Shown here piece by piece: positions 28,501-43,500 of a stretch of 64,000 bases of DNA. The translations under genes and the position numbers were made by a program. This DNA comes from Cyclina sinensis (Eukaryota; Mollusca; Bivalvia; Venerida; Veneridae). How positions within the stretch are numbered: the stretch's first letter is position 1; the number at the start of each line of letters is the position of its first letter. The stretch spans positions 53,833,958-53,897,957 of the forward strand of contig JAAONU010000001.1 of the NCBI GenBank assembly GCA_012932295.1. Reading direction: 5' to 3'. The notes below the pieces were generated by a model, which ran no database searches, was not told the DNA's origin, and saw only the letters and a list, made by a program, of their open reading frames with translations.

Positions 28501-31500
28501 ATTTTTCATGCCGGAACAGGTCATGACCTAAGCTCACGTTAGCCTACTACAGGAGACGATAAGTTTCAGTAACAATATAAAGTTCAATTGAATTGAATTA
28601 TTGCAAAATCTTTCTCTAGTACAAAAATGTAGTAAAAACTACTCTCTGAATAGTGGGCAGAATGCTGGGATGTTCTAAAGACTTGGCCATATACTGTGTA
28701 TACTGGATACGTGTACTAAATAACATTTAATACATAAGCACCTTAAATCCTGATTTTCATTTCCCATATCTTCCAGTGCTTTCAAAACAGGTTCAATCCA
28801 TTCACCAAATCCAGTTACATCTGTATTTTCAATATCAAGTAAATGATTTGTAATGCTTTCTACCAATTTCGTCATATATGCCCAGGTATCTTTGCTGGCG
28901 TTGGCAGTGTCATTCATCAGAATAGTTTCGATCTGAAGGAATAAAATTGGAAGAAATATTTAACAAAAAATAATAACAAAAGCCTTTACATCATGTTTAT
29001 CTTTATCTTTTGTTTCCAAATCAGAAAACTAGATCCCGCTTTCCTTTTATAAGAAACTCATACTTATTTTGGATTTAGTACTTAACAGAAGCAATCTGCA
29101 AAAAGTTAAACTGTGAAGCTTTCTGAACACTAATTTTCAATACATTGATAGCATCAAACTTAACAAAGGGATCAATATTGAATTAAAGAATATTGCCTAT
29201 TTTGATTTAGTAAAAATATAACCATCAAATTTCCGAAAAAGCACAACAGAAAGGCAAACTTACATTTTGTATCAGTTTTTCCATGTCTATTGCTTTCATG
29301 ATGTCATCCAAGTATGGTTTTTGCGCAGCATATTCATTGCACAAGTGATGCTGGAGTGATGTCACATTAACATCAGCAGGGAATTCAAACGTTTCCAAGA
29401 ACAGAGTCATGTTACAAACAGTGGCGTTATAGTCTTTGCTGAACATCAGTGTTAAAAACTGAAATTGGATATGACACTACTAGCTATATGTCACAGATTT
29501 GATAAGGTGAAATTGTAAATGTGTATTCCATGCAGAAGGTGAATAAAAATAAAATGAACATACTCTGTATCAGTGGTAGTTATCTAATTAATCATAACTA
29601 ATATCAATAAGTTTTTTGAATCCTGTAGTCCTAGATCCACTTCACTAATGAGATCCTTATAAAAGAGACACAATACATAAAAGTAATTTCACAAAAATAA
29701 ACTACAGGTACAATGAAGAAAATATTTATATACCTTGGCAGGATTAATAGATGCCAGAGTAAGTGTAGAAACTGTTTCACTATTTGTCAAGCTTTCCAGG
29801 AAACTAGCCACAGCAGATGAACTTGGCAAGATATCAGTAATAGGGATACTCTCATTTCCTGAAATAGAATGAGAGATTCTGTACTTTTAATGGCTCATGT
29901 TATATTCGAGTTCTGTATAGTTGATATAAGTTAAGGTTGAAAATAAAAATGTAAACTGAACAGGCCTTCCTAGAGTTTTCATTTGAAAAGTTCTAAATGT
30001 TTTAATCTTCACATAAAAAAAAATTATTTAATATTCTCCTGATGTACTCACTGCATTTCAATACAGATGATACGAACCTGTAAGTTTTTCCAGCATCGTT
30101 TTGATATACTCTTGAACTTCAACAATAACAAGAAGTGACTTTTTGAAGTTTGTTAGAAAACCCTCATCTCCCATAAATTCTAAGACAGTAAGTATTCTGT
30201 AAATTAAAACAATGCACCACATTAAACAAGTTCAAACCCTGACATAGATCTAAACAACAATTTAGTAATTAGTTTCCCCATACATCACAATATCTCCTTT
30301 TACAGAAGCATTATTGGCACAGTGACTGCATTACAGAAGGTTTTTCCTTTCTAAATAAAAAACTGACGCTATTCTGTATAAAGTTTACATAAGGCTTACT
30401 ATTGATAACTATTTGATATATTTTTAAGAAATAACATTAAGTAGTTCTTTGTATGTAGTTCTTTAGGTTAACCAGTATTGTAGTTTATTATCTCAATAAT
30501 TATATCAAAGTCTGTATAAATTACACAAGCTAGTTTGTCATGGCAATCATGTAATCAACATAACTTACTCTTCAAACCCTATTTCTTGGCTGTTCTGCAG
30601 CCAATCATCTGTTGTTGAACTACTTAAAAGTCCATCTAATTTAAGGTTTTCGAACATCTTCTTAAGCTCTTGGGTAAATCTCTTTGCGTCATATTCTATC
30701 ATTTTATCTTCAACCACTTGGTCAAACTATATGAATGCAAAAATAAATAGGAACGACTAAAATTATTTCAATACTTTGTACCTGTGTATCTTTGAACAGA
30801 TACAGTTTGAAAAGCAATCCCAGAGGGATGTAAAATAAGGTACAGTATTTTGAAAGCCTACACGTTTCATTCTTCAAATTTCATTTGTGTGTAGTATTTT
30901 GAAAACCTACACATTTCATTACTCAAATTTCGTTTGTGTGTAGTATTTTGAAAATCTACACATATTTCATTACTCAAATTTTGTTTGTGTGTAGTATTTT
31001 GAAAACCTACACATATTTCATTACTCAAATTTTGTTTGTGTAGTATTTTGAAAGCCTACATATTTTATTACTCAAATTTTGTTTGTGTGTAGAATTTTGA
31101 AAACCTACACATTTCATTACTCAAATTTTGTTTGTGTGTAGTATTTTGAAAGCCTACACATTTCATTACTCAAATTTTGTTTGTGTGTAGTATTTTTAAA
31201 GCCTACAAGTTTCTTTACACAAATTTTGTTTGTGTGTAGTATGTTGAAAACCTAGTACACATTTCATTACTCAAATTTTGTTTGTTTGTAGTATTTTGAG
31301 CGCCTACATGTTTCATTCTTCAAATTTCGTTTGTGTGTTCGTTTGTGTGTATTATTTTGAAAACCTACACATATTTCATAACTCAAATTTTGTTTGTGTG
31401 TATTATTTTGAAAACCTACACATATTTCATAACTCAAATTTTGTTTGTGTGTAATATTTTGAAAACCTACACATTTTGTTCTTCAAATTTCGTTTGTGTG

Positions 31501-34500
31501 CAGAATTTTGAAAACCTACACATTCATTCTTCAGATTTCATTCGTGTGTTTGTCTGTGTGTAGTATTTTGAAAACCTACACATTTCATTCTTCAAATTTC
31601 TTTTGTGTGTTAGTTTGTGTGTTGTATTTTGAAAACCTACACATTTCATTCTTCAGATTTTGTTTGTGTGCAGTATTTTGAAAACCTACACATTTCTTTC
31701 TTCAAATTTTGTTTGTGTATATTTCTCATTTTGTTCTTTTCATTAAATGTTTCTCAGTTACAATATTTCATTAAATTCAAATAAAATACAAGAATAAAAA
31801 AGCATAAAGATTTTGCTAACAAATCCTGAATAAGGTACAAAAATAAGTTATAATTATGTTGTATCAATACTTAACTGGGTACTTAAATACATGGCTTTAA
31901 ATAGAAATAAAAAAATAAAACTTTGTAAATATGTACATGCAAATGATAAAAAAGGAGTATTTTCGAACATAAAACACAGTTTTTAACAATGCGCACAAAA
32001 AACAGCAACACAGTTTTGGCAATAGCAAGTAACATGATTTGTAACATATAGTTAATGAAAGCTGTAAAGTAAAGAATAAATATCTACCATGTAATGGACA
32101 TGATACAGATCGTTTTCACTATATCCATACATCCGAAGTGTGGAATCCCATTCTGACTGGTTGATCCTGCATAGGTATGTTATATACCAAGGGTCATTGG
32201 AAAGTAGGCCAGCCACGTAGTGCTCTATGTAGTCTGATAACACATGATACTCTGCACAAATGAATTCGTCTAGAATACTTTCTCGTGATGGTTTTTCGCC
32301 CTGTTTAAAATGAACAAAACATTACATTTCACAAGACCTTCGGTTTAATAAAAAAAGTTATTTTTCGAACTAATTTGTTTCATCTTGATTGCAAAAAAGC
32401 TTCCAAAGCTTACTTAAATCCCTCTTGAGACTCCAAGTCTAACCTATGATCTGTGAGAAGAGTCAAACTGATTATAGGGTATTACTGAAAAGTTACATTT
32501 CATTATACAAATAAAACATTGAATGTGTTCAAGTTAGTAATCTGACTTCTCTTACAAGATCAAATCTGAAACTACAAATGAAATACTTTGTGCCCGAACA
32601 TTTTTTTATTATATGTACATGTATTTAATTCTTTGCTCATGATGTTGAATTGAGTTTTATATACAACTATTAAAGTACTTTGTCTATGGTGAAACAGTGA
32701 GTGCAACAAACATCAATATTCTGTCAAAACTTACTGGTGCATAGAACGTCTCCAGGAACTTTGAGAGAAGATGCATCCAATCATCAATTGATACCATTGA
32801 CTCAATTATTGACCCAATTTTCTCAGGATTGCTGATAATTTCATCAACATCTCCACCTTTTGTGTCAAAAGAAACCTTTATATAACATGGTCGACAATTT
32901 AAACACAAACGAAAAACATTGCTGTCAGAATGTTCACTTTTTGATCATTGGCGATTCTGTCACAAAAACTTGTAGTCTAAAGAAAACAAAAAATGAAGTC
33001 TGTTGACTTTTATGATTTTGATTGGTGATGTTAAATTTGGCAAGCAATAGTTTTTGTGATGATTAAAAAAGAATTTATTTCATTTCCATATCTCCTGCAC
33101 TGAGAAACAGTTTTAAGATACCTTGATAAAAGAAAATTATAAAAAATACCTAGAAAACATACTAACGTGTGATTTTGTCACTTACACTTTTATAATATCT
33201 TGTGCTGTTTTCGTTAGGTTGGTTTTTTAATAGTTAAACAGATAGCAATGTGTTTACCTTGTTTAAACACGCTGTTTAACAAAACATTTTTAATACAATA
33301 TAAAAGTAACACTTACTTTGGAGTTGTTCAAAAAATGGCAGAAGCAGCCGAGTGAATGCATTTGTCAGATTAGTCATTTCACGCCCGAACAAAGGATTTA
33401 TGTTGCTCAGAATGTTCATCCACCTGTTGTTAAAGAAGAAATGAACTATTCCTGTCATTTAATTAACATTAGTTTAATGGTTGCATTATTTCAGTGGTTG
33501 ATATTAAGGCTATTTTAGTGTGAGATATTGTGAAAAACATTTCATTTACACTCTTTAATTAATTTTTCATTTATGCTTTTACAATAATCGATCCGGTTAT
33601 GTGAACTACCATCATTCACGTCTATCAAGAAGCTTTAAATGCATTTTGAGACTGTTTTGTTTTTGTTTACTAACAAATGAACCATTTTTGTTTTCTTCAG
33701 AGATTTTTTAAACTTCCGGTCAACATCCTTGACATAGTTGTTAAAAGTTAAGAAGATGTAGAGACTTGAAATAAAGTGTTTTGTATAAACACAATGGCAG
33801 TTGTCAACTTACACAGTAGGATCATTATATGCTGATGTAAGGAAGGTCAAGATTCCATCCCAATCATTCCAGGACATGAGTGACCCGCTTGCTTCTGGGG
33901 TGTCCTGTAGCAAGTTCACCAACATTTCCACAAACTTCTCCGTGTTGTGTGACAGTGATGTCCAATTAAGGTAAACGTTTGTGTTTGAACTGTTCCAGAT
34001 TTCAGCAAGCTAAAAAATAAAATAAAAATGCAGATGTTTATTGTACTCAAAAACCAGCGAGACTTGAAATGTATATGATGCAATGTCTCTTTTCTAATAT
34101 GATAAAATACATGCATGACTTATTTTCCTTAATAAGAAATTTTTCACTATAGAACGCCTACCAAAACATTTCAGAAGTGATGTTGCTTTAATACTTCTGT
34201 GATTATTTCCTTCTTTAGTTTTCATTGTTGTCATTAAGAATTATAAAAAAAGGAACCCATACCTTCATCTCAAACATTTCTAGTTTGACTTGATCTTCAA
34301 GAACCTGTGACCACGTGGTTGTATCAATACAGATGACTTCTTCCAGGGCGATAGATGCTTTACTCGCTGTGCCGTTGGCAGACAAATATGCCGCTACATT
34401 GTCGTTCTCACACATATCCATTAGCATGTTTGGGTCGAGAAGTAAACTGTACAGCTAAATAGTTAAATATCTGCATTGTAATTGATGTTAAACAGAATGC

Positions 34501-37500
34501 ATGAATAGAATGATTTAATTGTAAAAGATGTTAAGTAGAATGCATCTACAGAATGATTTTAATGAACAAGCATTTAAAAAAAAATTCATTCACAAAAAAT
34601 AACCAATTTCTCCATTGTTGGAACAATAATGCAAAAGAACATAAAGTTAAGCAATGTATGAGTTACGATGACTAATTTATACCTTGAGTCTCTACAACAA
34701 TGTCTTATTAATAAATAATATAATTTTAATATTTTTAGTATTTGATATTTCATAGTTCAAACACTATTTATTTGGAAGGATAAAAAGCAATTATATAAAC
34801 AAAGAAAGTAGTGATTAAGCAGGAAGCTCCAAGCTTATTTCAAAAGTCTGAATATTAAGAGGTGAATCACAAGAAAACTGATAATAAAAATCATTACACG
34901 TAATTTCAATTCATTATCAGTTACAGTCCATGTTATATTCGCAGCCCTTATGATCTATGCTTTAAGAAAAATAAATATCATAAAAATAACAGAGTTTACA
35001 AAATGCAATAAATTAATATAAGTGCAAAAGAAAGTATACACTGAAGCTATGTAATATAACAATAGGCTATAATAATGTTTATACCTTTTCTTGATTGATG
35101 GTTTCATTGAGTGAATCATAATCTGTTGCAGCTACATCCTTGAGGTTTGACAGGGCTTCCATTAGCCGAATAATGTCGGATGAGTTCTTTGATAAGGTAT
35201 CCACGGTAAAATTGTCTGCAACATTTTGACAGATCAAGTTGCACTATATTTGATATCTAAACGGTCTATTATTTGCTGACGACTATATAACGCATTGTAC
35301 TGTAGGTTTTTTATGTTTGTGTACAGAATACATCTGATAGTAAATTTTGTCAAAATGTGACAAAACATATTAGAGATTAGAGGGTTGTTTTATTATCTTG
35401 TGACTTTTACTGTTCACAAAGTTTCAAATGTGGTAATCAATATAAAATAATGTCGTCCGTTTAGGATGTAAAAAAATCTGAGAAAGACTATTCTGGTTTT
35501 ATCATTTAGTTATCATGTCATGTGAGTATACATTTTTGAGATGTTAAAACATTTGATAGAATTTTACCTGATACATCCACAAGTCTGTCCACCATATATT
35601 CCATAAACAGGTCAATGGTTGCAAAAGCTCTTTTGGCGTCTGAATCCAGATTAATCATTTCCATGAGACTGAGAGCTAACGGGGTCCTGCAACAGATAAA
35701 AGCAATATGAAAAGCTGAACTATTTGATCGGGCCGTCCTTATATATAGCCTTAGAAAATGTGCATTACTAGTGTTTTATACTGATATAAATCTAAGTCTA
35801 AATTTCAGACTTAAGATGGAAACATCTAAAATCATACACAAACACTTCTGACATAATCATTATCATATGATAACAATATCAAGTGAGTGAATACGTAAAA
35901 ATGATAATTATATTTCTTATTTAATGGATGTGTAAATGATATTATCATACATTGAGTTTAGCAGTTCTCCATACTCGGCACCAAGATAGTTCTCCATTCC
36001 TTCTAGTAGAGTAGAGAGAGAAGCATCGCCATTTGTCACAGCCTGGTCGCCATTGAGAAGATTTAGAAGCTTGAACCAGTATGTGGAATTTTCCCAGGAA
36101 GACGGAAATATTACATTTGGTGGGTTCTCGATCCACTTCTGCAGGCGTTCAGTAAGTTCACTATTCTGTTGTGTTATTGATGTCCAGTCTATTGTTGCAT
36201 TTTCTGACATCTACGAAAGATATATGTAAGTCAGTGTCAGTTTATATACCATGAAAGTGAGTTAGAGTTTATACTATCGCACTAACTTTACTTATTAGTT
36301 CATGGAATCATAATTATAACAAAAGGGTCTGATATACATGTTTTACTCTAATGGCATGAAAAACAATTAATTTTGACAGTCTGGAATAGTCAGTAGGCCT
36401 ACTAAATGAAATTTTTGTGATAAACAAGTTCATTTTATAGAAATTCATTTTTTTAACAAAACTATTTCTACCTGAATTCCATCAATCATCTATAAAAATA
36501 TAGCATATCATCACAACAGCTAAATATGTACTGAAAAAATATCTACTTTCATTTGTCATAATATGGTGCATTTTTTTAAAACTGATTCATATAGAGTCTA
36601 TATACTTATCTTCAAGGTACAAATCTATATACAATTATAGACTGTTTTGATAAGTAAAGACAGCAAACATATACGCTCTAGATATATACCATGTTCATAA
36701 TGTCTTCAATGTAGATGAAACCTTCAAACTCTTGTATCAGAATGTCAAAATCAGTGTCACAGAATCTGTCCTTCACAGCATTCATGTCTGCTGTCACTGT
36801 TGGTGGTATGCTCATATATTTCGTTATATCTGACTCGCATATGTCTATAAGGACAGCCGTGGCATTGGTGTTTTGGAACAACTCTTGTAACTGGTACATA
36901 ATAACATACAGCATAATTTGTTTACTTTTGGTAATTTCTTAAAATTTCAATTCCTCAACTAAAACAATTATGTAAAACAAACTGCTAGAACGCTTTTACA
37001 TGAAATAAATGTGGCTCCTCATTTCTGATCAGTTGTAAAATATGATATGTTATTGTCTATTAATAATTTTAAGTAAAATGTAGGATTTGCATTAGCTAAT
37101 TCACATTCAATTTATTACAACCATAATATAACTATATTAAATAACAATAACATTAATGAAGAAATAGCATGAGTTACCTTAGGTGTGTTTATAGAAGCCA
37201 TTAGTGTTTCCATGACGCCTGGTTCTTGTAAGATAATGATTAAGTGCTGTATTTGGCCATAGCCATGGAAGAAATCTTCTAGTTTATGTGACTCGTCTGC
37301 ATGGAGAAATGTATCAAGTATACTTTGCTGATATATTCAATATTATTGGAGTTTTTAGCCTCTAAACAGTCACGTACTACATAGAAGCCTCAAAAAAAGA
37401 TTGATACAATAACATTATTACCATTATAAATTTGTTAAGGCCAAATACGAAGACTGTATATTCATTAAAATTCATTTTTACATTTTATGTTTTTTGTTGT

Positions 37501-40500
37501 AAAGTTAAGAGAAGAGTTCATAAGTTGCCGACAGAACTTGATATAACAATATGTTTATAATGAAGTATATGTATGATTTCCATAAAGAAATCTACACACC
37601 AGTCATATTATCCAAGCGATCTAACATTTTCCCCATTACGTAGTAGGTAATTTCCATTGTCTTAAGCTGATTCTGGAAGTCTGGTGACATAGAAGACAGT
37701 GTGTCGAGCAAATCGTCCATATTACGTGCAGCCCTAGAAAACAGTCGTTTATTAGTTTATTATACATCAAGCAATTCCATAACAAAGTTATTGTTGTTGA
37801 ACACTGGGCAGTTTCTTACAAACACTGATGAACTACAAGTGGAAGAGTTCAATTTATATGGGAACTTGATGTGGTTCATGTAAAACCCGTATCATTACTT
37901 GAAGCAATTAATTGAACTCAATCACGAGTAAAATTTTATGGTGAATTTTCACTGGCTCCAGTTTATTTCTGTTTCTGCTCAGGAATATGTATTCTTTCAT
38001 AATGTTCTATAACATAAGTTTAATTGCAAAAAAATGACGGAAAAAGTAAAGGACTAGGTGTAGTCACAAATACATGTAAACCATATGAGCGTAAATATAC
38101 GTACATTGTCAAAGTATTCAAATCATTTGTTGTGTTTCCCAGGAAGGACATGATAACCTCCCAAACAGCCTCGTCCTCGAAACCAGGTGTATTGAACTGG
38201 CCAGAACTGTTCATGAACTGCTCGAACATTTTTGCAAGACGATCGTATTCAGTGATCAATTGCTCCATATCTACCTTTTCAGTCGAATTTGCCAGTCCAG
38301 CATACTGGTAAAAAAAAAGGAACAACACAAAACTTTTTTTTCAGAAAAAGTGGTAATTCCTTCTTATTAGAATTTTCAAGCAAAACTTATATCATCTAGA
38401 TAAGGAAATCATAGCCTCTTATATTGTAACTGATTAAGCACTAATAGACATGTCAAACAAATTGTAAAATGTCTCTAAACTGACGACTGCTACAATAGTT
38501 AAATCAATAAATCACTTACATTGACCTACTTAATCTAAAGTTTACACGATAAAGAATTTTTTCACAGTACATCCTATTTCTAAATAAATATTGCCAATGT
38601 AAACCAGAAAGTCTCTTTCTGACAAATTAAGCCTATGCCAGATGTATATCCTAAAACATTACATGTATTAGCCTATTAGACTTACAGTATCGGCTATATC
38701 TTGTCGTTGTATAAACTCCATTGCTTCTTCCTCTAACAGTGTAAAGTTCACAGAACAAAACAAGTTAAAGAAGTATTCAAACTTGATGTCTAGTATAGGA
38801 GGATCAGTCATCAGATCTGCTGGATTCTTCTCACAAAGTACATCAGTTCCCATAACAAGTGCCTCGGTGAAGGTCGAAATCTACAAAAACACATAAAATC
38901 ATAGGTAAAATACAATATATATAGAAAATTTTAACCTGCAAATGGAGAAAGAGATATGCATTGTTAATAAACAATATATGTTCATATGGCTTTATCAAAA
39001 TAATGTTTCTGCAAGACTGAAAGCGTTTTTGTATTTGCATATTTATGTCATCAGAACAAAACATCTAACAATGTTTCCAACCATTGAACTGAAACTTCAC
39101 TGATCAATTTTTATTTGAAAAGGGATTCAAAACTTAAATTGTGTATTTATAGTGTCTTTTCCTGACATCCCATTATATTGAAAATGCCACATTATTTCAT
39201 ATACAAAACATATTTTTCAACATTTTTATACAGATTCTAATTAATATTATAAAGATGAGCTTGTTTCCCGATCAATATAAAATGAGTAAGTTTATACATA
39301 GATTTGAAACCTGAGACCCTTTCAGAACCATTTTGTCCCTATAACTAGATCTATATGTCTTCAATCCCAAAATATATCTTAAATTAAAATGTCCTAACAA
39401 GGGGCTGTACTCACATTTAAAAATGTGCAATCCTTTTAAATCAAACTCTGAAAAAAATATAAGTAAAATGAAATTGAAACCTTGGAGTTGTCCACGAGGG
39501 AAGTGTAAGTGAAGGTGGCATAGAGTTGTGGTAACCATTCCATCATTTTCCACATTTTATACATCTCTGGGTAGTCATTGAAACCATTCTCAGGGTTCAG
39601 GAGCATTGCTACATGTAGATATTGATATTGATAATAGCATTTTGAGAACGTAGTTTAAAAGGTGTACATATTACAATGGCATATAAATGTTGTGTAATAT
39701 AAGAAGTCTCAGGCTGAATTCATTATATTTTGTTTGACGTCTTTAGTGACTGGATGAGTGTTTGTTTTTTAATCAAATATATAATAGAAAATGGAAACGA
39801 AACATTAAATTTCTTTATTGTTTGGCTGAGGATATTCATTATTCAGTGTCGTCAAAGAAAATGGTCATTGCCTTGACTAATAAAGACATTAGTACCAGAT
39901 CAAATTATCAGAATTATTTTTGCAAAAACTACCTTCTGATTTGGTGAGCATGGCTGTCAACACTCTCATGTACATTTCAGATACCCTCATAATATCAGCA
40001 AACCCAGGGATGTCTTGTAATCCCATAAGGCTCTGTAGTGTTTGGTTTTGACTGCGCTGCAGGTTCCTGTAGAACAAATTGCAGTTTACTAGATATTCAT
40101 TCATATTCAAAAAGCTTTACATGGTTATATGACGGAAGAAAATGTTGAATCGTTTAATAAAATAATTTTGTGTGGCAAAATCAATGAAAACGGACAGGCA
40201 GATTTTCGAAATTATAAGCGAAATATCATTTTCTTAATATTAAATGATATTTAGTATTCTTTTGAAATTAACAGCGCAACTTACATAAATTTAGCACATA
40301 ACAATATGAGAATGTTAAAAGTGCATACTGATTGTCATTTAAGGAAGATAAGTTTGTTACAAATGAAAGAAAAGTCAGTTAATAAAGGAAGGTGTTCTGA
40401 CGGGATAGTAATGGGGAAGATGGTTTAGCATAACAGTACTAACTGCAGAGGATCAACAGAATTGTAATCTCTTGCTAATTCTGTTGGAAATTCAGCAAAT

Positions 40501-43500
40501 TGTTCCATCAATTCTGCCATATCATCAGCCAGATTGGCAGGGAATCCTTCAGCTCTGATGTCACCCACTGCAAGTGCTGCAATAAGTTCGCTGTAGCGTT
40601 CCGTCTCGGCAACAGTTTTTGTGTAACTGATCAACATCTCTGAAGCTGTCATTGATTCTGATGTTATGTTTTCCATCTAGCAAACATAAATTAATCATTT
40701 ATTGAAGACTTCTTGCCGCTTGTTGACTCAAGTGATTACACTTCAGTATGTGATTCATTTCAGGATTGTGAACAAGTTCCTACTCCGGTATCACCAATAC
40801 CAAGGTTAAGTCAAACTGCCGGGTTTTGATCCGCGAGCTTCGTACGTGAAATCCAAAAGCAATTAGCCTTAGAATAAAATTCATTTGACTTAGCCCTAAG
40901 TAAGATTCAATTTCTGTTCTCTTCTGTTCCAAGTATTTTTTTCGGAAATCAAACAGAAACAATCATTATAATATGACCAAAACCTAAGTGAAAGGATTAT
41001 CTACCGTTTTTCTCTTTTCTTATTTACGTCTAACTATATATCAACTACATTTAAACTGAACACTTATCACACTATATTTACACTTTATAGTATATGGTGT
41101 ACACTACATTTAAACTTCATGTCTTGAACCCCTAATTTTTAATTTTGAACAGAACAGAACAGATTTTTTTTTTCAGATAAACTTAACAGTTCCTTGCAAT
41201 TAATAATAATACAATCTACAGTTTTAATATTAGACACATAGGGAAAAGACCAGAGCAACAACAACAACAATAATGATAATAATTATTAAAATGCTACATT
41301 TAACAAAGAATTACATAACGTTATTGCTTAATATATGTATTAACTGCATTTTAATAGACTCAACGAGTCTCTGAATTGTATTTCTTTCCTAATTAAAGCA
41401 AAGGCTGCATAAATGTTTACATACGGCCTCAATAAGTTCTTCCAAGCCTTCCATTCCAGACAACACCTCACTGAATAGTGTTCCATCAACAGTTGAGCAT
41501 ATTGCATCAACAACCTCTGCTCTTGAAATTGTACTGTTGACAGGCATTTCAAACACAGCTTCCAACTTTGTAGTGTCATTGCAAAAGTTCATATAATCAA
41601 TATTGAGCCATTTTTCTATATTCTGTAATAGAACAAAGTCCTTTTCACTGTATGTTCATATTTCAGTAAGATACTGTACTATTATGTAATGTAAAATAAG
41701 CAAAACTACTTTAAATGACACCAAACCATGACTCAGGATGCTCAGTTCATTTGTCATCTGCTAGTGTTAGTTATTTTTATTAACTATCCTTCAACAGAGA
41801 AAGGGATATAAAATGACAGAAAACAGTAGAACAGCCTTCCTAAACTTCTACCACTGATTAACATACCATACAATGTTGAGTACAAGAGTGACATTTTTTT
41901 AATATTGTACATGAAATGCATAGTAACTCTTCAAAACCAAAAAAATATCTGAACATAGTACAGATCACATTTTGTCATATTTTACCACATTGTTGCATTG
42001 AACAATTATTAATGGCAATCATTCCTCTAAATAGTTTTGAAAACATAAACATAAAAAAACTACTGAAACATACACTTCCGGTTGCAAGGCTTTTCATGTT
42101 GTGCAGCAGAACAGCATTTACTTCCGGTGATTGTTCCAACAAATTCAGCAACTTGTTGGCTTCTGGGGAATTCAGATGTGCTCTCAAATCAAATATTTTA
42201 GTTCCTAAAGTAAAGCAAACACTGTTGTATATTTGTCAGACTTTTTATGACCATTAAAATCAAAAGGCATGTTGATGGTTTGGTGGAAAACACCTTTTCT
42301 ATAAGTTTTGTTTTGTAAGTATGATAAAAAGCTTTTTTACATGTGGATTACTTTAAGAATTATTGCATTTCTGATACTTTAATGTGTTGATACATTTGTC
42401 TTTGTAACTATATGTCATGTCAATTGTAAATGTATAAAATAAGACATTAAATTTAAATCACTTAAACATAAATAAAAGAATTTTTCAAGGTCTATTACAT
42501 ACTGTTGATGATGTCCATATGAATATTCACAAATTTCAGGAAGTGATAATTGATATATGACTGTGTGGCTATGCTGTATTGCCACATTTCTATGAATGTG
42601 TCATTCTCTGGTGACATATCAAACAGTAGTTTTGTTATTTCGTCAATGGCTTTGGCGATTCTAAAATATAAAATATCAAAATCAGATGTGTAAAATCAAT
42701 GAGTAAAAGACTTGATAAAAAAGAGTCCTTTAACATGTTTTATTTGCAACTTTTCAATGTTTTTTTCTTTTAATTGCGACTCTAAATTTGCATGTTTCTG
42801 TGAAATGTTTTATAAAAGTGGATTATCTGTCTATTGTTCAGCCATCTGAATACAATTTATTATCACTCACTCATTTGGATCAAAGTCCCATGTGTTTTGG
42901 AGAGCCGATGTTAAGTTGGATATTGAAGTGTTAGTTCCTGTTAGGCCAAAGTTTGACAACCCTGGCAAAAAGCTGTTGAACATCCCGTTATTTACATTTT
43001 CCATAAACGTCTGGGTGGTTGAAATCACATCCGTCCAGTCCAGAAATATAGGTGGTAATGAAGTAGTGTCATATGTTAAAATCATTTCCCACTGAAAAGT
43101 TAAAATTGAACAAAGATGAAAAATTACAATAGGCAAAATACTGAGTACAAGGATGTTTTAAAGTTACTCTTCCCATAAAAAATTGAGTTCCCGACTGCTA
43201 AGAAACAAAACAACTTCTATGTATAAGTATTTTGTTCTTTTCTAAAGATGCATAAAGAGAGAAAGGTAATAGCGATTTTCACTAAATGATATAGACAAAC
43301 AGACATTTATAAATGATTTTTAAATAGATGAATATACTCTTTAGACATTTAAATATTCTATATACTATATTCTGTTTATTTAATGCAGAAACTTTCCTTT
43401 TGCCACATAATCCAACGTTCAATGTGTCTAATAAGTGTGACTGCCAACTGTAAAGGTGATATATAATTGATATATAAAGCTATATACAATACAGGGAACA

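Noticed and set aside
31333..31681. Plus-strand open frames with repeated ILKTYT peptides
   Set aside because: They are translations of the 50-bp minisatellite, not a gene.
30841..31720. Regularly spaced repeats as a CRISPR array
   Set aside because: The spacing sequence is itself repeated, the period varies and the context is a eukaryotic intron; it is a minisatellite.
32940..32990. Open segment after a good acceptor on the minus strand reading [11 protein letters not shown], resembling a two-cysteine exon start
   Set aside because: It is phase 0 at its start and a stop follows in the phase required by exon 38; exon 39 joins exon 38 in frame without it. Best read as chance or a decayed fragment.
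40760..40850. Segment with GGGTTTTGATCC, similar to a tRNA B-box, as a possible SINE or tRNA
   Set aside because: No matching A-box or cloverleaf could be found around it.
42074..42077. First GT (GTGTAT) as the donor of exon 23
   Set aside because: It would end in phase 1 and break frame with exon 24; the GTATGT two bases later gives phase 0 and the module-typical 131-nt length.
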